Of a DNA stretch of 44,283 nt, positions 28,425-35,655 are shown in pieces. Source of the stretch: Parcubacteria group bacterium GW2011_GWC2_48_17 (GTDB lineage Bacteria; Patescibacteriota; Minisyncoccia; Phycocordibacterales; UBA10002). Made by a program: the position numbers and the translations under genes. The stretch's first letter is position 1. Each line of letters opens with the position of its first letter. Where the stretch lies: assembly GCA_001003605.1 (NCBI GenBank), contig LCPL01000011.1, positions 1-44,283 of the forward strand, in the 5' to 3' direction. The notes beneath the pieces were generated by a model. That model was not told where the DNA came from, made no database searches, and saw nothing but the letters and a program-made list of their open reading frames with translations.

Positions 28425-28595
28425 GATAGTAGCTGGTAGAAAGTAGAGGGTAGGTAGAGGGTAGAAGATTGGAGCTAGAAGAGTAGATGGTAGGAGATAA
28501 TAGATGACAGCACATAGGCAGTAGAAGGTAGTTATGTAAGGTGAAATACTCAAGTTGATTGCTCTCTCTGCTTGCTACTGTCTACCTTCTACTGT
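28425..28595. repeat. Inverted heptad arrays between guaA and the deaminase gene
   Basis: A long GTAG-type array (GATAGTA, GCTGGTA, GAAAGTA, GAGGGTA... to about 28505) and a CTAC-type array CTACTGT, CTACCTT, CTACTGT (28575-28595) in mirror orientation. No gene lies in this gap. Confidence 0.85.
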
Positions 28596-28600
28596 CTTCT

Positions 28601-30148
28601 TCATTCCCACTCCACCGTTCCCGGAGGTTTGGAGGTAATATCATACGCGACGCGGTTAATGCCGGCAACCTCATTCGTGATGCGTGCGGAGGCGCGCGCA
28701 AGAAGCGTATGCGGGAGCCGCGCCCAGTCGGCGGTCATAAAATCAGCCGTGGTAATCGCGCGCAAGATGATGAGATGTCCGTAGGTGCGCGCATCTCCCT
28801 GCACTCCAACGGAGCGGATGTCCGGAAGTACGGCAAAGTATTGCGCTACCTGCTTTGCCTTTCCGGCTACGATAAGCTCTTCACGAAAGATAGCGTCCGC
28901 CTTGCGAAGCGTTGCCAGTTTCTCTTTGGTCACTTCGCCGATGATACGCACGGCAAGGCCGGGACCGGGAAACGGTTGGCGCGATACTATTTCCTCGGGC
29001 ACGCCAAGACTCCGCCCAAGGAGGCGCACCTCATCTTTGTAGAGGTCGCGAAGCGGCTCAATAAGGCGAAATGCCACATCTTTCGGAAGCCCGCCGACAT
29101 TATGATGCGATTTGATGACGGCTGCCTTGCCTCCGACCGAAACGCCGGAGGTAATGGCGTCGGTATAGAGCGTCCCCTGCACCAGAAAATCGGTGCGCCG
29201 AAGCTTCGTCTGTTCCCTCTCAAACAAACGGACAAAGAGCCTGCCGATGACCTTGCGTTTTTGTTCCGGGTCAGTGACGCCCTTGAGCGCCTTCAGAAAT
29301 TCCCGTTCAGCATGCACAACTCTAAAATCAAGTTTCGGAAGCTTCGCGAATGTCCTCTTGATTTGTTCCGTCTCACCCTGCCTCATAAGTCCCGTATCTA
29401 CATACACGCAGGTAAGCTTTTTCCCTATCGCGCGATGCGTAAGATATGCCGCGACCGTTGAATCAACACCGCCCGAGAGCGCACAGAGCGCGCGTCCCAT
29501 TCCAACTTGTGCTCTCACATCCGCGACCGTCTTGTCTATCCAGTCTTTTCCGAGACGCCAGGTGTGCTTCGCCCCGGTTATGCGCACGAAATTTTGGAGC
29601 ACCTTCATGCCGTGCGTCGTGTGCTTCACTTCCGGGTGGAACTGTATGCCGAACAAGCGCCGTTTCCTATCTTCCATCGCCGCAATGGGACATACCTCCG
29701 ACCGTGCGGTGATTTTGAATCCATTGGGTACGCGCGTAACTTGGTCCCCATGCGACATCCATGTTGGTTCACTTCTGGGCAGACCCTTAAAAAGGGGCGA
29801 GCGCGTCGCAACGGTTACGCAAGCCGGACCATACTCGCGCGTCTTTCCCGCTCGTACCTCCCCGCCAAGTTGGTGAGCCATAAGCTGGAAACCGTAGCAA
29901 ATGCCTAACATCGGAATCCCAAGCGCGTACAGCTTCGGGTCGGCTTGGAGCGCGTCCGAGGCTGACAGATTCTGCGGCCCGCCGGAAAGCACAATTGCCG
30001 AGAATTCTTGAAGTTTCTCGCTGGGTGTTTCGGGAGACAAAAGCTCGGCATAGACGCCGAGCTCCCGCATCCGCCGCACAATAAGATGGCTGTACTGTGA
30101 GCCAAAATCCAGTACTGCGATGGTATTTTTCTCGGCGTTTCTTTGCAT
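28601..30148 (-). CDS. guaA: GMP synthase (glutamine-hydrolysing)
   Basis: 515 aa, makes GMP from XMP, ATP and glutamine. The N-terminal class I glutaminase has the triad C84 (GICYGFQ), H171 and E173 (FHPEV). The ATP pyrophosphatase PP-loop LSGGVDST lies near 220, and the C-terminal dimerisation domain ends TSKPPGTVEWE, the family end. The stop is TGA, showing UGA is not a sense codon here. It is preceded at 45 bp by the guaB-like gene, with a heptad array between them. Confidence 0.97.
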   Translation of the reverse strand: MQRNAEKNTIAVLDFGSQYSHLIVRRMRELGVYAELLSPETPSEKLQEFSAIVLSGGPQNLSASDALQADPKLYALGIPMLGICYGFQLMAHQLGGEVRAGKTREYGPACVTVATRSPLFKGLPRSEPTWMSHGDQVTRVPNGFKITARSEVCPIAAMEDRKRRLFGIQFHPEVKHTTHGMKVLQNFVRITGAKHTWRLGKDWIDKTVADVRAQVGMGRALCALSGGVDSTVAAYLTHRAIGKKLTCVYVDTGLMRQGETEQIKRTFAKLPKLDFRVVHAEREFLKALKGVTDPEQKRKVIGRLFVRLFEREQTKLRRTDFLVQGTLYTDAITSGVSVGGKAAVIKSHHNVGGLPKDVAFRLIEPLRDLYKDEVRLLGRSLGVPEEIVSRQPFPGPGLAVRIIGEVTKEKLATLRKADAIFREELIVAGKAKQVAQYFAVLPDIRSVGVQGDARTYGHLIILRAITTADFMTADWARLPHTLLARASARITNEVAGINRVAYDITSKPPGTVEWE

Positions 30149-30160
30149 TCTTTGTTTTCT

Positions 30161-30187
30161 CTACCTTCTACTTTCTACTTTCTAATT
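30161..30187. repeat. Heptad array between guaB-like gene and guaA
   Basis: CTACCTT, CTACTTT, CTACTTT, CTAATTG in the 44-bp gap. Confidence 0.85.
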
Positions 30188-30192
30188 GCTAG

Positions 30193-31215
30193 TCACTGTA
30201 TTGAATGCGTATGCGACTCTTTTAGCCCAGCATTGGTAATCTGTATGAACCGCGCCTGCTTCGGTATGTCTTCAATCGTCGCCGCGCCGATGTAACCCAT
30301 GCCGGATTTAATGCCGCCCACAAGTTCTTCAACGATACCTTTCAAACTCCCACGATACGGCACTTTACCGGAAACCCCTTCGGCAACTGAATGTTCTTTG
30401 GTGTTGCCATAGCGATCCATCGCGTGGCGTTTCGCTTGCGCCTCTGTACTCCCCATGCCTCGGTATGCCTTGTACTTCACTCCATTTTCTTCAATAAGTT
30501 CCCCCGGCGCTTCTTCGGCTCCGGCAAAAAGCGAGCCGAGCATGACCGAAGACGCGCCAGCCGCGAGCGCTTTTACGATATCTCCTGATGAACGAATGCC
30601 GCCGTCGGCGATGACCGGAATGCCTTTTTTACGAGCAACCGAGACGACATCCATGACGGCGGTGAGCTGTGGCACGCCGACGCCGCTTACAATTCGCGTC
30701 GTGCAGATGGAGCCGGGCCCGATGCCGACTTTAAAGGCATCGGCGACCGCGGCAAAATCTTGCGCCGCTTCTTTCGTAACGATATTTCCGACAATGAGTT
30801 GGGCTTTTATTTTGCGTTTCATTTCTTTCGCCGCGGCGATAATTCCCGGCGCGTGCGCGTGCGCGCAGTCTATAAAAATAGCCGAAGCTCCCGCCTCAGC
30901 GAGCGCGATGGCGCGGGCTACATCTTTCGGGCCAACAGCGGCTCCGACCGAAACTCCTGTCTTCTGGACTTCCATTACCATTTCCACCTGCTCCTTCAGC
31001 GTGCAATTCCGATGAAGCACTCCCATGCCGCCAAGTTTTCCCAGCGCAATCGCAAACCGCGCGTCCGTCACCGTATCGGAAGCGGCCGAGAGGAGCGGGA
31101 TAGCAAGACGCGCCTTTTTAGTAAGGCGCGTCAGAACATTCGTATCCCGCCGATTGACGGAAGTTTTCCGCGGTTCTAGAAGTACATCATCAAACGTTAG
31201 TCCCAAACGTATCAT
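30193..31215 (-). CDS. IMP dehydrogenase / GMP reductase family protein without CBS domains
   Basis: 340-aa TIM barrel. TFDDVLLEP at the start, the catalytic loop [10 protein letters not shown] (C171), the [20 protein letters not shown] phosphate site and the flap GMGSTEAQA. The usual CBS pair between the second and third strands is missing ([28 protein letters not shown] runs straight on), so length alone cannot separate IMP dehydrogenase from GMP reductase. The adjacent guaA and flap favour IMP dehydrogenase. The start is MIRLGL at 31215, set by a strong promoter that leaves a leader of only about 5 nt. Confidence 0.92.
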   Translation of the reverse strand: MIRLGLTFDDVLLEPRKTSVNRRDTNVLTRLTKKARLAIPLLSAASDTVTDARFAIALGKLGGMGVLHRNCTLKEQVEMVMEVQKTGVSVGAAVGPKDVARAIALAEAGASAIFIDCAHAHAPGIIAAAKEMKRKIKAQLIVGNIVTKEAAQDFAAVADAFKVGIGPGSICTTRIVSGVGVPQLTAVMDVVSVARKKGIPVIADGGIRSSGDIVKALAAGASSVMLGSLFAGAEEAPGELIEENGVKYKAYRGMGSTEAQAKRHAMDRYGNTKEHSVAEGVSGKVPYRGSLKGIVEELVGGIKSGMGYIGAATIEDIPKQARFIQITNAGLKESHTHSIQ

Positions 31216-31226
31216 ATGTGTGCGAA

Positions 31227-31255
31227 AGTATACCCCCACGCCGCCTTTTACGCAA
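31227..31255 (-). promoter_or_regulatory. Promoter of the guaB-like gene
   Basis: Minus strand TTGCGT (31250-31255), a 17-bp spacer and TATACT (31227-31232); the ATG is 11 bp past the -10. Confidence 0.75.
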
Positions 31256-31291
31256 AGTTGGCGTGGAAGTATAGCGCCATTATGCACTGGG

Positions 31292-31789
31292 CTAAAAAAC
31301 CAGCCGATTGACCCACGCGGGAACAGTGGCGCCGTTCACGCGGTCGTAGTGCGGTGTGTAAGGCTTAATGTCCAAAACAGGGGTGCCGTCAAGAATATCC
31401 AGTCCTTTCACCCTAATGCGATTGCCTGTGCGCGAGAGCAATTTCACGGTGGACATGGCAAGACGGTTCGGCCGTTGCGGACATCGGCACGCAAAAATGC
31501 CTCCATACGGTACATCTCCTCTTCCTTGCGGATGATGCTTTAAGTGGCACTCTTTTTCCGCGCCCATCCAGTAGATAATAATCACATGCGAGTAGTCGGT
31601 AACGCCGTGGAGTCCTTTTGCGTATTTCCGGTCAAGCACAATCTCTGTCACAAGCTCTTTCCAGCCGGTAAGCGTTGGCCTTTTCACCGTATTCTTTGCC
31701 AACCCAATCGGCGTGAGGATAATGTTCCCTTTCTTATCCATCCGGTCTGGAAACGCGCAAAGTTCTATCCTTTTTTCAGATGATTTCAT
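31292..31789 (-). CDS. trmO: TrmO-type tRNA (t6A37) methyltransferase
   Basis: 165 aa, TsaA/YaeB-like fold. ILTPIGLAKNT, VTDYSHVIIIYWM, KHHPQGRGDVPYGGIFACRCPQRPNRLAMS and VKGLDILDGTPVLDIKPYTPHYD are the family blocks. TrmO methylates the N6 of t6A37 in tRNA-Thr using S-adenosylmethionine; its substrate base is made by TsaD, also encoded in this window. It lacks the C-terminal extension of the longer versions. Confidence 0.88.
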   Translation of the reverse strand: MKSSEKRIELCAFPDRMDKKGNIILTPIGLAKNTVKRPTLTGWKELVTEIVLDRKYAKGLHGVTDYSHVIIIYWMGAEKECHLKHHPQGRGDVPYGGIFACRCPQRPNRLAMSTVKLLSRTGNRIRVKGLDILDGTPVLDIKPYTPHYDRVNGATVPAWVNRLVF

Positions 31790-31900
31790 AGCGGCGAAAC
31801 TCCATCAAAAACAGCGTATTCTTGAAATGGCTCGGACGGAGTTTGCTCGCCGTACTTCGCGCGGATCGGGTGGGGGTTGAATAAAATCCGTAGCGGCTCC

Positions 31901-31924
31901 CTGCCCGTCCGGCAGGCGGGCGCC
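31901..31924. repeat. GC-rich palindromic element, copy 1
   Basis: CTGCCCGTCCGGCAG followed by GCGGGCGCC. The same element recurs at 32571-32594 and (inverted) 34136-34158; eroded relatives are near 40115-40130 and 40288-40302. This copy lies in the gene-free gap 31790-31961. Confidence 0.9.
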
Positions 31925-31961
31925 GCACATTAACAATTTCAAGTTTTTTTGGCGGCAAATT

Positions 31962-32635
31962 CTAAGCCAAATCCTTTTTCTTCTCCTCAAATTCCTTCTT
32001 GTCTATCTCCCCCTTGGCGTATCGTTCTTTCAAAACCTCAAGCGCGGATTTCTCACGATTGTAAGTGCCACGCGATTGGCTCGTGAGCCATTTGATAAGC
32101 GCGACAATGCCAGCGATTATCAATACCCACCAAAGGATCATAAATATCCAGCCGAAACCACCAAAAGACCCGAATCCAAAGTTCATCATATTGTTTGTTG
32201 AATTATTACTGCCAAAGGGAGACGACCACCCTCCCCACATCATATTCATCATGGGCATCCAACTACTACCTCCAGAAGAGAATGCCGCAGAAGTATCACA
32301 TCCAGAAAGCCGTTTGCCCATAATGATGTGAATCTGCTCTTCTCCCTCTTCGCCGTGCGTCTGTATCATCATCGCGTTCATTGCCGCGTGCGAATCTCCG
32401 GCCATCTGCCCCATAAAGTATTCGCCGAGAACTCCGAATTGCTCATCGCTCAAATTCTCGCAAGTAAGCTCCTTTGCTTGGAGTTTATCCCAAACCTCTT
32501 TACCTTCCTGTTCTTCGCGGAGCGTGTGTTCAACAACCGCGTCCCAATCCGCCGAGGAATTGGAAAATCCCTGCCCGTCCGGCAGGCGGGCGCCCATCAT
32601 CTGCGCGCAAGAATTGTGAAAATAAGTTTTTTCAT
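31962..32635 (-). CDS. SHOCT-domain membrane protein, signal peptide disrupted by a repeat
   Basis: The body reads SADWDAVVEHTLREEQ... with a Met/Gly/Ser-rich stretch, one membrane helix (GWIFMILWWVLIIAGIVALI) and a C-terminal SHOCT motif (ALEVLKERYAKGEIDKKEFEEKKKDL). The natural start appears to be the ATG at 32635, 12 bp after the DsrE-like gene, giving a typical signal start MKKLIFTILA. That frame ends at a TGA after 12 codons, while the body is in another frame. The palindromic element at 32571-32594 lies exactly at the junction, so its insertion probably broke the gene. Otherwise translation must start further inside. Confidence 0.6.
32571..32594. repeat. GC-rich palindromic element, copy 2 (inside the SHOCT gene)
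   Basis: Identical to the copy at 31901-31924; read in the coding frame as ARLPDGQG. Confidence 0.9.
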
Positions 32636-32646
32636 ATTTTATTAAG

Positions 32647-32973
32647 TTAGCCAAACACCAAAACCTTGTCCGACCTTTCAACCATTTTTAATAAATCGGG
32701 CATCGTGGAAACGGGGCAAATTTTGCTTTCTCCCTTGCCACGCACTTTAAGACAAGAGCCGCAAGCGTAGATTTCACCTTTCAACTCTTTGAATTCCGCC
32801 ACTTTTACCGAAACATCAAAATCTTTACTGTCTGGAATAGTGTCTAATTCCGAGCCCTCACTCATCAGAAAAATCTCCACTTGATGATTGGCTTTAAGCG
32901 CGGTAATTCCGAGGCGGAATGTATTCCATGCGTGCTCCGGTTTGTTTGACTGTAAAATGATACCAAGTTTCAT
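32647..32973 (-). CDS. DsrE-like sulfur-relay family protein
   Basis: 108 aa with the DsrE/DsrF/TusD fold pattern: MKLGIILQSNKPEHAWNTFRLGITAL at the start, HQVEIFLMSEG in the centre, then IYACGSCLKVRG with a Cys-x-x-Cys and KICPVSTMPDLLKMVERSDKVLVFG. Such proteins carry sulfane sulfur on cysteine or act in redox relay. It is probably co-transcribed with the SHOCT gene 12 bp downstream. Physiological role unknown. Confidence 0.8.
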   Translation of the reverse strand: MKLGIILQSNKPEHAWNTFRLGITALKANHQVEIFLMSEGSELDTIPDSKDFDVSVKVAEFKELKGEIYACGSCLKVRGKGESKICPVSTMPDLLKMVERSDKVLVFG

Positions 32974-32993
32974 AAAATTACTTTAACATTTTT

Positions 32994-33767
32994 TCAAGTT
33001 TTTCTTTGCCGGCAAATTTCTGAACCGATATTTTCTTTATCGCTTTTCCCCAGATTACATTCTTGACACAACGTTTGTAGATTTTCAAGTGTGGTTTTTC
33101 CGCCTTTTGAAAAAGGTACTATGTGATCTATGTGTAGTTTAATGCCTAAATCTGTCGCGGGGCTTCTGCCACAGAAAACACAACGGAAATTATCCCTATC
33201 TAAGACACGAATTCGCATACTCATCGGGATATTTCTCGAATAACTAATTTTTACATGCTGTGCTTTTCCTTCAGCGATAACACGTGTATCGGTCTCCGCT
33301 GTTTTTTCAGTCATTGGTTCAACAACTATGCTCCCGCCCATTTTGTGTTCAATAAATTTAAGACAAGCATTTGACCAGCCATTAAACTTATAACGATATG
33401 TTCCGTAGCTAAAAGCGGGGTTTGAGTTTTTCCATTCTGTGGAAGATGGGCGATGGCCCAATTTTTTCCATACCCTATCCATTTCTTCAAGAAGCTGTTC
33501 TTCTGTTGGATTCAATAAATTACTTCTAGATTTTCGAGGCGATAAATCCAGGTCCTTTTCGCGGAGCTTGTCTTTGAGAGCGGTTAGAGCTTTATGCCAA
33601 GAGCCAAATGTATTTTTTACTGTCCCAGGGCTAATTTTAGAAACATCGTTAAATTCATCGGAGCTAAACTCGCGATAATTAAAATTACGAGCCACCTTCT
33701 CAAGCTCCTCTAAAACTTTTTCCCTAGGGATTTTATCCGATCTGTGCCTTTGAAATTCGTAATCCAT
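32994..33767 (-). CDS. HNH endonuclease with two N-terminal DNA-binding repeats
   Basis: 257 aa. Two repeats of the HNH-associated homing-endonuclease type (KVLEELEKVARNFNYREFS...FGSWHKAL at about 19-65; QLLEEMDRVWKKLGHRPSS...FNGWSNACL at about 94-140).  The C-terminal HNH domain (about 187-245) has RDNFRCVFCG, HIDHIVPFSKGG and LQTLCQECNLGKS: a zinc-bound HNH with both cysteine pairs. The upstream XRE gene ends 2 bp before its start, so the pair forms a regulator-nuclease unit. It may be a restriction-like or homing enzyme; no cognate methylase is adjacent. Confidence 0.85.
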   Translation of the reverse strand: MDYEFQRHRSDKIPREKVLEELEKVARNFNYREFSSDEFNDVSKISPGTVKNTFGSWHKALTALKDKLREKDLDLSPRKSRSNLLNPTEEQLLEEMDRVWKKLGHRPSSTEWKNSNPAFSYGTYRYKFNGWSNACLKFIEHKMGGSIVVEPMTEKTAETDTRVIAEGKAQHVKISYSRNIPMSMRIRVLDRDNFRCVFCGRSPATDLGIKLHIDHIVPFSKGGKTTLENLQTLCQECNLGKSDKENIGSEICRQRKT

Positions 33768-33769
33768 AA

Positions 33770-33976
33770 TTATTTTAATAAATCCTCAATAGAAACGCCG
33801 AGGGCTTTCGCAATTCTTGCCATTAAAAGTACGGAGGGTTTTTTAATAACCCCAGTTTCAATCTTGGTAAGTGTAGTGTATTTCACGCCCGACTTTTGGG
33901 CAAAATCCTCTTGCGAAAGCCCCAATTTTGTCCGGCGTTTCTTTATGTTTTCACCTATATTGTTTCCAGTTGCCAT
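33770..33976 (-). CDS. XRE-family transcriptional regulator
   Basis: 68 aa, a single helix-turn-helix domain: NIGENIKKRRTKLGLSQEDFAQKSGVKYTTLTKIETGVIKKPSVLLMARIAKALGVSIEDLL. The size matches restriction-modification controller proteins or phage-type repressors. The upstream DNA (33980-34040) contains mirrored ACTATC/GATAGT words overlapping a promoter, so it probably controls itself and the HNH gene behind it. Confidence 0.85.
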   Translation of the reverse strand: MATGNNIGENIKKRRTKLGLSQEDFAQKSGVKYTTLTKIETGVIKKPSVLLMARIAKALGVSIEDLLK

Positions 33977-34042
33977 ACTTTCAGTATCTTGATAGTATTA
34001 AAATGATTTGATACACTATCAGTATCATACTATCAAATAATA
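33977..34042 (-). promoter_or_regulatory. Operator-promoter of the XRE-HNH unit
   Basis: On the minus strand TTGATA, a 17-bp spacer and TATCAA, covered by repeated GATAGT/ACTATC and GATACT/AGTATC words in inverted order (for example TTGATAGTAT mirrored by ATACTATCAA). Confidence 0.6.
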
Positions 34043-34310
34043 TGATTTATTTCAATTCCGAAAAGAAAAGCCCGCCTTTGGCCTTACTGAATTCAAAACG
34101 GCTTGAAATTTCCCCGAAAAACGGCTGGCGAGCCCGCGCCCGCCTGCCGGACGGGCAGGTAACGGGCGAGCCAACGACTTCATTTCCTAACTGGCGGTGT
34201 CTGTTTGAAAATATCCGAACGGAACTGACTGGGCTCGGCGGGCGGAATTCCCCCCAAACCTCCCTTCCGCCATGCCCTCGCTCGGACGGACGGAATTTTC
34301 GGCGGCTAGA
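34043..34310. other. GC-rich intergenic stretch with the palindromic element
   Basis: No gene. It includes the inverted copy of the CTGCCCGTCCGGCAG element (34136-34158) and GC-rich, partly complementary CGGACGGACGGAATTTT / GAATTCC words that resemble the 40.0-40.4 kb stretch. Confidence 0.5.
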
Positions 34311-34574
34311 TTATACTTTCCGTTTCATTTTTGTATTGACGGTGGTTTTCTCACCGGGGATTCTTGCTTCCACCACTTTTCTTCCGTATGACTGGGCAAG
34401 TTCTTTTACGATAAGTTCCTCTCCTCCAATCATGTTTTGTAAGGCCTCTTTTGCCTTGTTGTAGCCACGCTCTTTCTTTTCTGGCGCATCAACTTCTGCC
34501 AGACGAAAGAAACGATGGCGGGTATCCTCGAAAGTGTCGCCATCAATAATTTTCTTTACTTTAACTCTTGTCAT
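34311..34574 (-). CDS. Short staphylococcal-nuclease-like protein
   Basis: 87 aa. VKKIIDGDTFED, FRLAEVDAPEKKERGYNKAKEALQNMI and EELIVKELAQSYGRKVVEARI follow the SNase pattern: the calcium aspartate in DGDTF, an arginine in FRLAEVDAPE, and the second catalytic arginine possibly in SYGRKVVE. The domain is shorter than usual (about 120 aa) because the C-terminal helices are reduced to a basic tail. It starts 3 bp after the GIY-YIG gene, so the two form an operon. It could be a nuclease or only a nucleic-acid-binding relic. Confidence 0.65.
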   Translation of the reverse strand: MTRVKVKKIIDGDTFEDTRHRFFRLAEVDAPEKKERGYNKAKEALQNMIGGEELIVKELAQSYGRKVVEARIPGEKTTVNTKMKRKV

Positions 34575-34577
34575 AGT

Positions 34578-34934
34578 TTAATCAAAATTAATTTCTATCG
34601 GTTCTACGTCAGGAATCCGTTCGACACAGGTCGGCTTAAAGTGATTATAAAGCGCGACCTCGGTTCCGTTTCGATCAGTTTGCCGCGATATAGCCGCGGC
34701 GTGCAAATAGTAGGTGTAGTCGCTAAGATAGCCTTGGCAACACTTGCTAGTTTCTGTGTCTGAAAGATGTTGCCCGAGTCGTTCGTTCAAATCTTCAGCC
34801 TGACCGACATAGTAGATAAGGTATTTATCTTTTTGGGCGTCGTGATAAATAAGACGATAGACTCCGGCTACGGCTTTTATTCTCGAAACACCCGATTTTG
34901 TGAGCGGAATACGCTCTGTCCAGTTTAGTTGCAT
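34578..34934 (-). CDS. GIY-YIG nuclease domain protein
   Basis: 118 aa. The motif is AGVYRLIY...YLIYYVGQAEDLNERLGQHL (about residues 22-60): the G-V-Y and Y-V-G tyrosines and the R of NERLGQH, then the conserved glutamate in TEVALYNHFKPTCVER. It is a stand-alone catalytic module, divergent from the LexA-type gene and followed by the SNase-like gene. It could cleave invading DNA or act in repair; the shared intergenic operator suggests damage- or repressor-controlled expression. Confidence 0.75.
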   Translation of the reverse strand: MQLNWTERIPLTKSGVSRIKAVAGVYRLIYHDAQKDKYLIYYVGQAEDLNERLGQHLSDTETSKCCQGYLSDYTYYLHAAAISRQTDRNGTEVALYNHFKPTCVERIPDVEPIEINFD

Positions 34935-34959
34935 ATTGTTGTTGATAATATTAGTTGGG

Positions 34960-34984
34960 GATAACTTCTCTTGTTTAGGTTATC
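34960..34984. promoter_or_regulatory. Candidate LexA-type operator
   Basis: GATAAC (34960-34965) and GTTATC (34979-34984) are perfect inverted half-sites 13 bp apart and overlap the lexA -35. Direct TTTAGGT repeats start at 34974 and 34985. The binding protein is inferred. Confidence 0.5.
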
Positions 34985-34999
34985 TTTAGGTAGTATACT
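34971..34999 (+). promoter_or_regulatory. Promoter of the LexA-type gene (leaderless)
   Basis: TTGTTT (34971-34976), a 17-bp spacer, TATACT (34994-34999); the ATG follows 6 bp later, so the mRNA would begin at the start codon. Confidence 0.75.
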
Positions 35000-35005
35000 C
35001 TAGGT

Positions 35006-35629
35006 ATGGAAAAGAAGTCAATGGGGTCAGGCAAGCCGTCAAAACGGCAAGCTGAAATCCTACAATTTGTTACAAAATTTCAAAAGGAGAAAGACTACTC
35101 TCCCTCTCTTGGCGAGATAGCCGAGAATTTTGGGGTTTCTATTCCGACAATTCACCAACACATTTCCTATCTGCGAAAGAAAAATTTGCTTTCTGCGGAC
35201 AAAGGCAAAAGGCGTTCGATTCAAGCGTTCAACGATCAAAAAAGAGACTTAGTAGAAATTCCACTTATGGGACTTATCGCCGCCGGAGGGCCGATTGAAG
35301 CAATCAGAAATCCTGAACCGATAGAAGTCCCACGTAGTATGCTTTCAAGAGGCGCAAATTACTATGCCTTGAAAGTTGCTGGAACAAGTATGATTGAGGA
35401 GGGTATATCGGATGGCGATGTTGTAATTGTTCGTGAACAGCAAACAGTTGATGACGGAGAAAAAGCAGTTGTGTATTTGCCCGATAGAAACGCGGTTACG
35501 CTCAAGAAAATTTACAGAGAGAAAAAGCGAATAAAACTTGTTCCGGCGAATAAGTATATGAAGCCGTTTTATGAAACCAATGTGGAAATACAGGGCAAGG
35601 TCGTTGGTGTGCTTAGGCGGGAACTCTAG
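35006..35629 (+). CDS. LexA-type self-cleaving repressor
   Basis: 207 aa. A winged helix at the N-terminus (SKRQAEILQFVTKFQKEKDYSPSLGEIAENFGVSIPTIHQHISYLRKK) and an S24 peptidase domain: cleavage site A93-G94 (LIAAGGPIEA), catalytic S128 (VAGTSM) and K167 (VTLKKIY). The regulator of an SOS-like response, or a phage/R-M-type relative. It lies between nuclease genes (divergent) and DNA methylase genes (downstream, 26 bp), so it may control defence genes rather than a genome-wide regulon. Confidence 0.9.
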   Translation: MEKKSMGSGKPSKRQAEILQFVTKFQKEKDYSPSLGEIAENFGVSIPTIHQHISYLRKKNLLSADKGKRRSIQAFNDQKRDLVEIPLMGLIAAGGPIEAIRNPEPIEVPRSMLSRGANYYALKVAGTSMIEEGISDGDVVIVREQQTVDDGEKAVVYLPDRNAVTLKKIYREKKRIKLVPANKYMKPFYETNVEIQGKVVGVLRREL

Positions 35630-35655
35630 TTTAGTTGTATAATAATCTATAATCT

